Shown here: positions 1-8,187 of the stretch, one piece after another
Layout: the number at the start of each line of letters is the position of its first letter
Numbering within the stretch: the stretch's first letter is position 1
Source of the DNA: Cutibacterium equinum
GTDB taxonomy: Bacteria; Actinomycetota; Actinomycetes; Propionibacteriales; Propionibacteriaceae
DNA: 64,000 nt
NCBI RefSeq assembly: GCF_028021195.1
Contig: NZ_CP115668.1
Coordinates: 248,001 to 312,000, forward strand
Reading direction: 5' to 3'
Translations under genes and position numbers: made by a program
The notes under the pieces: model-generated
What the model was told of the DNA's origin: nothing
Databases searched by the model: none
What the model saw: only the letters and a program-made list of their open reading frames with translations

Positions 1-34
1 CATCATCGGCAAGGCCGGAGGCATGCTGCCGTGA
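1..34 (+). CDS. 3' end of an upstream gene, probably part of the Tad/Flp pilus cluster
   Basis: Only the last ten codons are inside the window, reading IIGKAGGMLP and ending at a TGA at 32-34. The stop overlaps the GTG of the following TadE-like gene, so the two are probably translationally coupled. The position next to two TadE-like genes suggests a small Flp-cluster protein, but ten residues are too few to name a family. Confidence 0.4.
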   Translation, partial: IIGKAGGMLP

Positions 35-441
35 CCGCGTTGGCTCGTCGTGGCGGGCACCGATGGGTGTCCGCCACGCCGGGTCGCTCCGCGCGGCGAT
101 CCGGTCAGCGCGCGTCGCGGGGAATGGTGACGGTCGAGATGGCCGTCAGTCTCATCACAGCGGCCCTGATCGTTGTCACGAGCTGCTGGGTTGTAGGGCT
201 GGTGGTCGTCGAGGACTCCTGTCGCACGACGGCTGCTCAGATCGCCCGGCAGGTGGCTCGCGGAGACACCGCATCTGCCCGTCAGGCCGAGCAGCACGCC
301 CCGACGGGGGCGCGGGTGTCAACCACGACCTCGGATGGCTGGGTTGAGGTGACAGTTCAGGTTGATCGGTCCCTGGGAAGGCTCGGGCCGGTTCATCTGC
401 GTGGTCAGGCACGTTCCCCGATGGAACCGGGGGAGTCATGA
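31..441 (+). CDS. TadE-like pilus assembly protein
   Basis: A 136-residue protein with a basic N-terminus followed by a segment around residues 31-60 that begins G-MVTVEMAVSL and continues into one hydrophobic helix. This Gly-x-x-x-VE-A pattern is the pilin-like TadE signature (small residue, glutamate at +5, then a membrane helix). TadE-family minor pseudopilins act at the cytoplasmic membrane in tight-adherence (Flp) pilus assembly. The GTG start overlaps the upstream stop, and the stop overlaps the ATG of the next gene by four bases, so these genes form one operon. The name rests on motif, size and neighbours; the exact pilin role is inferred. Confidence 0.75.
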   Translation: MTALARRGGHRWVSATPGRSARRSGQRASRGMVTVEMAVSLITAALIVVTSCWVVGLVVVEDSCRTTAAQIARQVARGDTASARQAEQHAPTGARVSTTTSDGWVEVTVQVDRSLGRLGPVHLRGQARSPMEPGES

Positions 442-839
442 GGAAAGGGGGTCGTCGTAGCCGCTCCGGTGTTGGTGCACGCCGGGAACGAGGTTCGGGA
501 ACCTTGCTGGTGGCCGCTGTCGGCGTGGGATTCATAGCCGCCGTCTGGTTGTCCATCCTGGTGACGGGGTGGTGGTCGGCCAGTCATCGCGGCGAGGAGG
601 TGGCCGACATGGCTGCCTTGGCGGCTGGACGAGCCGAGGCCAGGGGAGAGTCGGCATGTCTGGTCGCCCAGCAAACCGTGCAGGCCAATGGCGCTCAGTT
701 GGTGTCGTGTGACGTGCATGATGCGCCGACCGGTTTTGCCGTCACCGTCACAGTGGCGGTGACGATCCATCGCGGATGGGAGCTTCCCGGTATGCCCACC
801 ACGGTGGTGAAGTCTTCTCGGGCCGGCCCGGTCGAGTGA
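438..839 (+). CDS. TadE-like protein of the helicase/secretion neighbourhood
   Basis: A 133-residue protein with an Arg-rich N-terminus, a 'RGSGTLL' motif and a single membrane helix at about residues 20-45, then a small extracytoplasmic domain containing 'GEEVADMAALAAG', typical of actinobacterial TadE/TadG-like proteins. Two cysteines about 17 residues apart in the exported part could form a disulphide. It matches what is known as the helicase/secretion neighbourhood TadE-like family, which sits next to a DEAH helicase in actinobacteria, as here (convergent, about 105 bases away). The start is the ATG inside the upstream stop (ATGA). The biochemical role is unproven; involvement in a Flp-type secretion/pilus apparatus is inferred. 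Confidence 0.75.
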   Translation: MRKGGRRSRSGVGARRERGSGTLLVAAVGVGFIAAVWLSILVTGWWSASHRGEEVADMAALAAGRAEARGESACLVAQQTVQANGAQLVSCDVHDAPTGFAVTVTVAVTIHRGWELPGMPTTVVKSSRAGPVE

Positions 840-944
840 GCCAAGAACAGGGGGTTGACAAGGACGAATACAGGTGACGTCGGGGTTGTCACGGCTCAGC
901 GAGGTGACCGCTCCCTCCGGGGTGGCGGGCAGGATCGGATGACA

Positions 945-3251
945 TCAGGCCCGAGGATCCATCGCCGCTGTCAGCGCGGCCGCCGCGGCCTTGTCGAGCA
1001 TCTGGTTGGCATTGCCGCACTTGGGAGAGACGACGCAGGCCGGACACCCCGACTCGCACTCACACTGGGCCAGTCGCACAGCGGTCGCATGCCACCACTG
1101 TTCGGCCTGGTCGAAACCCGCCTGAGCGAAACCAGCCCCACCGGCCTGGCCATCGTGGACGACGATCGTGCACGCCCCGGTGTCGGGCAGCATGACCGTC
1201 GACACCCCACCGACGTCCCACCGGTCGCACGGGGAGAACATCGGCAACAGCCCGATGGCGGTGTGTTCGGCGCCGTGGGCAGCCCCCGCCAGGTGGACGG
1301 CGTCCAAGCCGAGTTCAGCCACAACGGCATCGGGGATGACCCACCAGCATGCCTGGGTGATCATGGTGTGGGTGGGCATCTCCAGGGCTGCGGAGTCCCA
1401 GACGTCATTGGTGATCTCGTCGCGCCGCAGATATCCGACGACCTGTTCGGTCAGCTCCACCTGCCCGCACGCCACGTACCCCGGCCCGAACTCTCGGCGC
1501 CTCTCCTCTCGGATGATGCGCACCGTCGACGCCGACTGTGGCTGGGTCCAGTAGCCCGGCAGATCCTGATGGACCAGGGCGCGGTGCTCGGTGGGGTCGT
1601 ACTCGTCGACCAGCCACTGGTCACCCTGATGCAGGTACACCGCACCGGGATGGACGGTGCGGTCCCCGGCGGCCTCATCGACGACCCCGATCACCCTGCC
1701 GGTGACCGCGTCGATGATGTCGATTCCGTGACCAGACGCCGATCGCAGGTCGATGGCGTCGACGGCCCGCTCCGGACGGGTCCAGAACAGCCGATCCCCG
1801 CGTCGTCTCAGCACCTTCTGGGCAGTCAACATCTCGCACATTGGCGCAAAGGCCGAGCCGTAGAACTCCTCGTCGGTCGGGCAGAGGTAGGCCTCCTGGG
1901 CGGCTGCCGCCAGATGCGGACCAAGGACATAGGGGTTGTCCGGGTGTAGAACCGTCGACTCCACCGCGGAGGAGAACAACAGTTCCGGGTGGCTGAACAG
2001 GTATTGGTCCAGGGGATTCTGCCTGGCCATGAGGATGACGAGGGCATCTCGTCCTGCTCGTCCAGCCCGACCGGCCTGCTGCCACAGGGCCGACAACCGT
2101 CCGGGGTAACCGGCGATGACCACAGCGTCCATCCCTGAGACGTCCACGCCCAGCTCCAGGGCATTGGTCGCCACCACGGCCCGCACGGACCCGTCCTGCA
2201 GCCCGGCCTCGATAGCCCGACGATCCTCGGGCAGGTAGCCGGCCCGGTAGGACGCGATCCGCGCGCCGCTGGTCACCCGGTCTTGCGCGCGGGCGGAGAT
2301 GACCTCTGCCAGCGACCGGGATGCGACGAAACAGATCGTCTGCATCCCGGCGTCGGCCAGATCCGCCACCACCTCGGTGGCATCACTGGACAGAGACTCG
2401 GCTGGTTGCCACAGCACGACGTCACGACCCGGGTGAGGGGAGCAGTCCTCGTCGACCACCTCGATCTTGTCCACCCCGAGCAGTCGGGCCCCAGCCTCAG
2501 CCGCATTCGTCGACGTCGCACTAGACAGCAGGAAGACCGGATCGGCGCCATGCATCCGGCACAGCCGACGCAACCGGCGGATGACCTGGGCCACATGGGC
2601 CCCGAAGACCCCGCGATACCGATGCGCCTCGTCGATGACGACATACCTCAGGCTCCCCAGCAGCCCGGCCCACCGGGAGTGGGAGGGCAACACCGTGTGA
2701 TGCAGCATGTCCGGGTTGGTGAGGACATATCGGGCCTGTTCACGGGCAAAGCGTCGTTCGGCGTCATCGGAGTCACCGTCAAGAGTGGACACGAACCAGT
2801 CACGCGGCCCGATCTCCCGACACACCCGAGCCTGGTCATGGGCGAGGGCCTTCGTCGGTGCCAGATACAACGCGCTGTTACGTCTCAAGGAATGACGCAG
2901 GGAGGCCGGCAGATTCGGGGTGGGTGGCTCGGGTAGAACGGGGGTCGCCGACGCCGTTGCAGCCATGATCGGTAACAGGTAGGCCAGTGTCTTGCCCGAG
3001 GCCGTCGCGGTGCAGATGGCGGCGTGGTGACCGGCTCTGGCCAACTCTGCCAACCGCGCCTGATGCTCCCACGGACGCGAAATGCCGGCCTTCTCCACGG
3101 CCTGACGGCAATCCTCGGGCAGCCATGACGGCCACGCGCAGGTGCGCCCAGCCGCAGCGTCACGATGATCGACGTGGACCACCTGGGGGCTGGCCAGCAG
3201 CCGAGACACAGCCCTCCCGTCGCGGGTCGATGGGACAGATGGAACGGCCAC
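945..3251 (-). CDS. DEAH-box helicase with C-terminal zinc-binding DUF1998-type domain
   Basis: 768 residues. The N-terminal RecA-like domain has a Q-type entry (WEHQ), a Walker A 'ATASGKT' near residue 84 and a Walker B 'DEAH'. The second RecA domain has 'TNALELGVDVSGMD' and the arginine-finger block 'QQAGRAGRAGR'. The C-terminus carries a four-cysteine cluster (CECESGCPACVVSPKC), the metal-binding end of YprA/MrfA-like helicases. MrfA is a DNA-repair helicase in Bacillus; whether this family member does the same is inference. Actinobacterial members of this helicase family typically lie beside a TadE-like gene, as here. The GTG start is supported by a -10-like CAATCT six bases upstream, overlapping the promoter of the divergent methyltransferase. 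Confidence 0.9.
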   Translation of the reverse strand: MAVPSVPSTRDGRAVSRLLASPQVVHVDHRDAAAGRTCAWPSWLPEDCRQAVEKAGISRPWEHQARLAELARAGHHAAICTATASGKTLAYLLPIMAATASATPVLPEPPTPNLPASLRHSLRRNSALYLAPTKALAHDQARVCREIGPRDWFVSTLDGDSDDAERRFAREQARYVLTNPDMLHHTVLPSHSRWAGLLGSLRYVVIDEAHRYRGVFGAHVAQVIRRLRRLCRMHGADPVFLLSSATSTNAAEAGARLLGVDKIEVVDEDCSPHPGRDVVLWQPAESLSSDATEVVADLADAGMQTICFVASRSLAEVISARAQDRVTSGARIASYRAGYLPEDRRAIEAGLQDGSVRAVVATNALELGVDVSGMDAVVIAGYPGRLSALWQQAGRAGRAGRDALVILMARQNPLDQYLFSHPELLFSSAVESTVLHPDNPYVLGPHLAAAAQEAYLCPTDEEFYGSAFAPMCEMLTAQKVLRRRGDRLFWTRPERAVDAIDLRSASGHGIDIIDAVTGRVIGVVDEAAGDRTVHPGAVYLHQGDQWLVDEYDPTEHRALVHQDLPGYWTQPQSASTVRIIREERRREFGPGYVACGQVELTEQVVGYLRRDEITNDVWDSAALEMPTHTMITQACWWVIPDAVVAELGLDAVHLAGAAHGAEHTAIGLLPMFSPCDRWDVGGVSTVMLPDTGACTIVVHDGQAGGAGFAQAGFDQAEQWWHATAVRLAQCECESGCPACVVSPKCGNANQMLDKAAAAALTAAMDPRA

Positions 3252-3255
3252 GCGC

Positions 3256-3263
3256 CAAGATTG
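3256..3263. promoter_or_regulatory. overlapping divergent -10 elements for helicase and methyltransferase
   Basis: The 17 bases between the two divergent start codons contain CAAGATTG. Read rightward, CAAGAT ends seven bases before the methyltransferase ATG at 3269. Read leftward, CAATCT ends six bases before the helicase GTG at 3251. Both differ from the TANNNT box seen elsewhere in the window only at the first base, so two leaderless promoters may share the same few bases. This is inferred from spacing alone. Confidence 0.45.
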
Positions 3264-3268
3264 CCACC

Positions 3269-4756
3269 ATGGGCAGACACCTCACCGCACACGAGATCGA
3301 ACAGGTGCGCAACACCTTCATCGACATCGGCTACCTCACTGACCCCGTCATGGCCGCCATCGGAGAGTCCGGTCAGCGTGGACTGGCCAGAAACGCCACC
3401 ACCCCGGCATCCAGAACCCTCGCAGGTCGCACTGATCCGCTGGCTGGGGCCATCCGGCTGTGGCTGCTCCAACAGCCGGTCCCCGTCGAGCAGCTCGCTT
3501 CGCTGCCGCTGGCAACCCTTGCCGAGGCCGGACTCGTGAGCCTCGACGGGTCGACGGTCCGTGCCCTGGCCGACGTGCGTCCCTACGGTTCTCCCGACGA
3601 CGGTGCCTCCGGGTGGACGGTTTCCGACCTCACCCCCGGTCTGGACAAGGTCATCACCAGGACCCGCTCTGACTACGTGCTGGGGGTGTCCCCGGCATCA
3701 ATATCCTTGACCCAGATGACCATCCCCACCCATGTGGGAAGCGCCTTGGACATGGGCTGCGGCTGTGGCGTCCAGTCCCTCCACCTGTCTCGCCACGCCG
3801 ACCGCGTCGTCGCCACGGACATCAACCCGAGAGCCCTCCAGATGGCCGAACTCACCTTCGGTCTCTCCCATGCCGACGTGGACATCCGGGAAGGGTCCCT
3901 CTACGAGCCCACCGGGGACGACACCTTCGACCTCATCGTCACCAATCCGCCATACGTCATGGCTCCTCCCAGCCCCAACGGTCAGCGTCTGGTCTACCGA
4001 GAGGGCGGATTCTCCGGGGACGGGCTGGTGGAGGCCGTCGTCCGTGGCGCCCCAGCCCACCTCAACGACGGCGGCACGCTCCAGGTCCTTGCCAACTGGG
4101 CCCACATGGGCGATCAGCCATGGTCCGAACGCCTGGCCACCTGGGTCGAGGGGACCGGCTGCGACCTGTGGGTCGTGGAACGGGAACACCTCGACGTCTA
4201 CGAATACATCGAGACCTGGCTGACCGACGCCGGTCTGGACGGATCTGCCCAGTGGCGTCCCCGCTACGACGAATGGCTGTCCTACTTCGACACCCTGAAT
4301 GTCACTGGCGTCTCCCTGGGCTGGATCACCCTGACCAAGGCTGGTCGCGACGAGCCGGACCTGTCCTTCGAGGAATGGCCCTGGCAGGTCGCCCAGCCGA
4401 TTGGCGAAACGATGGCACAGCGCTCCCAGGCCGTCACCTGGGCGCGGCTGAGTGACGAGGACCTGCTGGCAGGGCGCTGGCGGATTGGCCCTGACGTCGA
4501 CAACGAGACCACCGGACGGCCGGGAGCCGCCGACCCCGAGCACATCGTGTTGCGTCAACGCCGTGGACTGTGCCGGGCCGTCGAGATGACGACGGCTTCC
4601 GGTGGAGTGCTGGGAGCCTGCGACGGGGAACTCACCCTGGGCCAGATCACCAGCGCCGTCTCGGCGATCCTCGAGGTCGACCACGAGGACCTCCTCGCCG
4701 AGGTGCTCCCGTTGGTCCGTGAGTGCCTGCGCCACGGCATTCTGGAGGCTGTCTGA
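3269..4756 (+). CDS. class I SAM-dependent methyltransferase (N5-glutamine/RsmC-like fold)
   Basis: 495 residues. The N-terminal 150 residues are helical and resemble the accessory domain of actinobacterial methyltransferases. The SAM-binding motif I is 'DMGCGCGVQSLHLS' and motif IV is 'NPPYVM', the signature of methyltransferases acting on exocyclic or amide nitrogens such as PrmC- and RsmC-like enzymes. A roughly 200-residue C-terminal region has no motif I recognise. The true substrate (release factor, rRNA or ribosomal protein) cannot be told from the sequence. I chose the ATG at 3269 over the in-frame ATG at 3230 because the latter would overlap the divergent helicase gene and the -10-like box fits 3269. 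Confidence 0.8.
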   Translation: MGRHLTAHEIEQVRNTFIDIGYLTDPVMAAIGESGQRGLARNATTPASRTLAGRTDPLAGAIRLWLLQQPVPVEQLASLPLATLAEAGLVSLDGSTVRALADVRPYGSPDDGASGWTVSDLTPGLDKVITRTRSDYVLGVSPASISLTQMTIPTHVGSALDMGCGCGVQSLHLSRHADRVVATDINPRALQMAELTFGLSHADVDIREGSLYEPTGDDTFDLIVTNPPYVMAPPSPNGQRLVYREGGFSGDGLVEAVVRGAPAHLNDGGTLQVLANWAHMGDQPWSERLATWVEGTGCDLWVVEREHLDVYEYIETWLTDAGLDGSAQWRPRYDEWLSYFDTLNVTGVSLGWITLTKAGRDEPDLSFEEWPWQVAQPIGETMAQRSQAVTWARLSDEDLLAGRWRIGPDVDNETTGRPGAADPEHIVLRQRRGLCRAVEMTTASGGVLGACDGELTLGQITSAVSAILEVDHEDLLAEVLPLVRECLRHGILEAV

Positions 4757-4823
4757 GTCTGCACGAATCGGTGAACGGTGACCATTGCGGGCCCCAGTGG
4801 CATCGGGTTCCCTCGTGCGATAA

Positions 4824-4846
4824 TTTTAATGAGGAAATCATTAAAA
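4824..4846. promoter_or_regulatory. perfect 9-bp inverted repeat upstream of the DUF2249 gene
   Basis: TTTTAATGA at 4824-4832 and TCATTAAAA at 4838-4846 are exact reverse complements separated by GGAAA. The element lies just after a possible -10 (GATAAT, 4819-4824) and directly before the ribosome-binding site AAAGGAG, ten bases from the ATG. It could be a repressor operator or, in the RNA, a hairpin next to the ribosome-binding site. Such an AT-rich palindrome is conspicuous in this GC-rich sequence. The regulator is unknown. Confidence 0.6.
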
Positions 4847-4856
4847 AGGAGAACCG

Positions 4857-5147
4857 ATGACCGATCACCACGAGATCCCACTTACCGAGACCCATCACTG
4901 CAGCGGCGGTGAGAGCGACGCCGGACTGCCCGAACTCGACGTGCGCACTATTCCGCACGCCATCCGCCACGGCGCGGTCATCGGTGCATTCGCCCAGCTG
5001 CAGCCAGGCGCCTCGATGGTCCTCATTGCTCCGCACAACCCGTTGCCCCTGCTGAGTCAGCTCGAGCAGATCAACGGAACGCTGGGCGTCGACTACCTCA
5101 GTGAGGGCCCGGGGGAATGGCATATCAAACTCACCAAGCAGGACTGA
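4857..5147 (+). CDS. DUF2249 domain protein
   Basis: 96 residues with the TusA/SirA-like DUF2249 pattern: 'LDVRTIPHAIRH' at about residues 27-38, then 'GASMVLIAPHNPLPLLSQLEQ' split by the characteristic PHNP loop, and a C-terminal 'GEWHIKL' strand. DUF2249 proteins are small cytoplasmic domains often found with hemerythrin-like or nitrosative-stress genes; their biochemistry is not settled. The gene stands alone behind a strong AAAGGAG ribosome-binding site and a perfect palindrome, so it is probably individually regulated. The N-terminal 'HHCSGGE' stretch could bind a metal, but this is speculative. Confidence 0.8.
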   Translation: MTDHHEIPLTETHHCSGGESDAGLPELDVRTIPHAIRHGAVIGAFAQLQPGASMVLIAPHNPLPLLSQLEQINGTLGVDYLSEGPGEWHIKLTKQD

Positions 5148-5393
5148 GGCGTTCTCGCATAACGTGAACGCGCCCTGCCCCCAATCGTCTGCCGGCCGGT
5201 CTGAAACAGGCTGTCCGAACGGGTTCGTCGGGGGCAGGGTGTTCTCGTCTCGAGTGATCCCAAGGTGCCGGATGCGACGCCTGTTGTTACGGTTGACCCG
5301 CGACCACCGGTGACGGTGTCGCTACATTGGGCCGCGGACCGTCCTGTTCGGGGCAGCCCGGCAGCTCACACCACGTCAACGGAGAAGGCAGGA

Positions 5394-8186
5394 ATGTCAC
5401 CGACCAAGAGCCTCGTCATCGTCGAGTCACCCCACAAGGCCACGATGATCGCTGGGTACCTGGGACCCAAGTACACCGTGCGTGCCAGTCAGGGGCATGT
5501 GCGTGACCTGCCTACCAGCGCCTCCGAAGTGCCCGCCAAGTGGAAGGGCGAGCCCTGGGCGCGCACCGGCGTCAATGTTGACGACGACTTCACCCCCATC
5601 TACGTCGTCTCCCCGGAGAAGAGATCGACGATCCGCGAGCTCAAGACCCTGCTCAAGGAGTCCGACGAACTCCTGCTCGCCACCGACGGTGACCGCGAGG
5701 GGGAGGCCATTGCCTGGCATCTGCTCGACGAGCTGAAACCCAAGGTTCCGGTGCGTCGAATGGTCTTCAACGAGATCACCGAGAAGGCCATCAATGAGGC
5801 CGTCGCCAACACCCGAGATCTCGACACCGACCTCGTCGATGCCCAGGAGACCCGACGCATTCTCGACCGTCTCTACGGCTACGAGGTCTCCCCGGTGCTG
5901 TGGAAGAAGGTGCTGCCGCGTCTGTCTGCCGGGCGTGTGCAGTCGGTGGCCACCCGTCTGGTCGTCGACCGTGAGCGCGAACGGATGGCCTTCACCAGCG
6001 CCAACTACTGGGACATGGAGGCCACCCTGGCCGCCAACTCCGACGAGTTTCAGGCCCGTCTGGTCGCCCTGGATGGCACGAAGGTTGCCGCCGGACGCGA
6101 CTTCGACTCTCACGGCAACCTCACCTCGACGGTGCGTCGACTCGACGAGGCCGCCGCGACCAGTATCGCGAAAGCCCTCGAGACCGCCCCCTTCCGCGTC
6201 ACCAAGGTCGAGTCCAAGCCGTACACCCGCCGCCCCTACGCCCCCTTCCGCACCACGACCCTGCAACAGGAGGCCGGCCGCAAGCTCGGCTTCACCTCCC
6301 AGCGCACCATGTCGGTGGCCCAGGAACTGTACGAGGGCGGATACATCACCTACATGCGTACCGACTCGGTGGCCCTGTCCCAGGAGGCCATTCACGCGGC
6401 CCGCAGCCAGGCTGCTGAGCTCTACGGGTCTGATCACGTCCCGGATGCACCGCGCATCTATGCCTCCAAGGTCAAGAACGCTCAGGAGGCCCACGAGGCC
6501 ATTCGCCCGGCCGGTGAGCACTTCCGCACCCCGGCCGAAACCGGCCTGACCGGCGACAAGTTCAAGCTCTATGAGTTGGTCTGGACGCGCACCCTGGCCT
6601 CTCAGATGGCTGACGCCAAGGGAGAAACCCTCTCGGTGACGATCGATGCCACCCCATCCTCCCCGATCAGCGTGGCCGACGGTGACGTCACGACCGCCAC
6701 CTTCACGGCCTCGGGTCGCACCATCACCTTCCACGGCTTCCTGCGTGCCTACGTGGAGTCCGTTGATGACGGAACCTCCGACGATGCCCAGAAGCGTCTT
6801 CCCCAGCTCTCACAGGGCCAGGACGTTGATCCGCGCGAGGTGACGGCCAACGGTCACGACACCCGCCCGCCGGCCCGCTACACCGAGCCCAGTCTGGTGG
6901 CGAAGCTCGAGGAGTTGGAGATCGGCCGCCCGTCGACCTACGCCTCGATCATCCGCACCATCACCAGCCGCGACTACGTCTTCAAGAAGGGATCGGCTCT
7001 TGTCCCGACCTGGTTGGCCTTCGCCGTCACCAGGCTGCTCGAGGAGCACTTCTCCAACCTCGTCGACTATCAGTTCACCGCCGACATGGAGGAGACCCTC
7101 GACCAGATTGCTCGGGGTAATGCTGATCGCGTCGCGGTGCTGTCGGCCTTCTACTTCGGCCAGGCCAAGCCCGATGACGGAGACGTCCCGACACCCACCG
7201 AGGGTCATGAGGGCCTGCATCAGCTCGTCACCGAGCTCGGTGACATCGATGCCAGGTCCATCTGCACCTTCCCGATCGGCGACTCCGACGTCGTCGTCCG
7301 GGTGGGTCGGTATGGCACTTACGTCGAGGACGCCGACGGTAACCGAGCCAACGTTGACGACGCCCTTCCCCCCGACGAGCTCACCGTGGAGGCCGCCAAG
7401 GAGCTGCTGGCCAGCCCGAACGGTCAGGATCGCGAGCTCGGACTGGACCCGCACAGCCACCGTCCGATCGTGGCCCGCAACGGCCGCTTCGGCCCCTACG
7501 TCACCGAGGTGCTGGACGACGACGAGGCCACCGAGATCGTCGAGACGACCACCAAGGACGGCAAGAAGCGTCGTACCAAACGCAAGGTGAAGCCGCGTAC
7601 TGCCAGCCTGTTCAAGTCGATGAACCTGGAGACCGTCACCCTCGACGAAGCCCTCAAGCTGCTCTCCCTGCCGCGTGTGGTGGGCACCGCCGCTGACGGT
7701 ACCGAGATCACTGCTCAGAACGGTCGCTACGGCCCGTACCTCAAGAAGGGCACGGACTCACGGTCTCTGGGCAGTGAGGACGAAATCTTCTCCATCACGG
7801 TGGAGCAGGCCGAGGCCATCTACGCCCAGCCCAAGCAGCGTGGGCGCGCTGCGGCCAAACCGCCGCTGCGTGAACTCGGGGAGGACCCGACCTCCGGGCG
7901 TCCGATCGTGGTCAAGGATGGCCGTTTTGGCCCTTACGTCACCGACGGCGAGACCAACGCGACCCTGCGTAAGGACGATTCGGTCGAGGAGATCACCCCG
8001 GAACGTGCCCAGGAATTGCTGGCCGAGAAGAGGGCCAAGGGCCCGGCCAAGAAGAGGACGACACGCAAGACGACCGCTCGCAAGACCTCCACGAAGAAGT
8101 CGACAACCACGTCCGCCTCGAAGTCAGCCTCGTCCAAGTCGACCACGACGAAGAAGACCGCTGCGAAGTCGTCGTCAGGAAGCTGA
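5394..8186 (+). CDS. topA: DNA topoisomerase I (type IA)
   Basis: 930 residues. The N-terminal Toprim domain begins SLVIVESPHKA and carries the acidic 'DGDREGEAIAWHL' block; the catalytic tyrosine lies in 'GYITYMRTDS' near residue 320. The C-terminal region holds repeated topoisomerase-C-type modules of the form 'NGRFGPYV' or 'NGRYGPYL' (three or four copies) instead of Cys4 zinc fingers. It ends in a Lys/Ser/Thr-rich tail of about 45 residues, typical of actinobacterial TopA, which is known to aid DNA binding and processivity. The enzyme relaxes negative supercoils. The ATG is preceded by AGGCAGGA. A further in-frame open region upstream has no family similarity and was excluded. The stop is one base from the next start. 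Confidence 0.97.
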   Translation: MSPTKSLVIVESPHKATMIAGYLGPKYTVRASQGHVRDLPTSASEVPAKWKGEPWARTGVNVDDDFTPIYVVSPEKRSTIRELKTLLKESDELLLATDGDREGEAIAWHLLDELKPKVPVRRMVFNEITEKAINEAVANTRDLDTDLVDAQETRRILDRLYGYEVSPVLWKKVLPRLSAGRVQSVATRLVVDRERERMAFTSANYWDMEATLAANSDEFQARLVALDGTKVAAGRDFDSHGNLTSTVRRLDEAAATSIAKALETAPFRVTKVESKPYTRRPYAPFRTTTLQQEAGRKLGFTSQRTMSVAQELYEGGYITYMRTDSVALSQEAIHAARSQAAELYGSDHVPDAPRIYASKVKNAQEAHEAIRPAGEHFRTPAETGLTGDKFKLYELVWTRTLASQMADAKGETLSVTIDATPSSPISVADGDVTTATFTASGRTITFHGFLRAYVESVDDGTSDDAQKRLPQLSQGQDVDPREVTANGHDTRPPARYTEPSLVAKLEELEIGRPSTYASIIRTITSRDYVFKKGSALVPTWLAFAVTRLLEEHFSNLVDYQFTADMEETLDQIARGNADRVAVLSAFYFGQAKPDDGDVPTPTEGHEGLHQLVTELGDIDARSICTFPIGDSDVVVRVGRYGTYVEDADGNRANVDDALPPDELTVEAAKELLASPNGQDRELGLDPHSHRPIVARNGRFGPYVTEVLDDDEATEIVETTTKDGKKRRTKRKVKPRTASLFKSMNLETVTLDEALKLLSLPRVVGTAADGTEITAQNGRYGPYLKKGTDSRSLGSEDEIFSITVEQAEAIYAQPKQRGRAAAKPPLRELGEDPTSGRPIVVKDGRFGPYVTDGETNATLRKDDSVEEITPERAQELLAEKRAKGPAKKRTTRKTTARKTSTKKSTTTSASKSASSKSTTTKKTAAKSSSGS

Positions 8187-8187
8187 G

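Noticed and set aside
855-1949. A plus-strand frame opposite the helicase gene
   Set aside because: Antisense to the DEAH helicase, whose motifs are all on the minus strand.
5265-5393. N-terminal extension of TopA by 43 codons
   Set aside because: Type IA topoisomerases begin at the Toprim strand a few residues after the ATG at 5394, which has a good ribosome-binding site.
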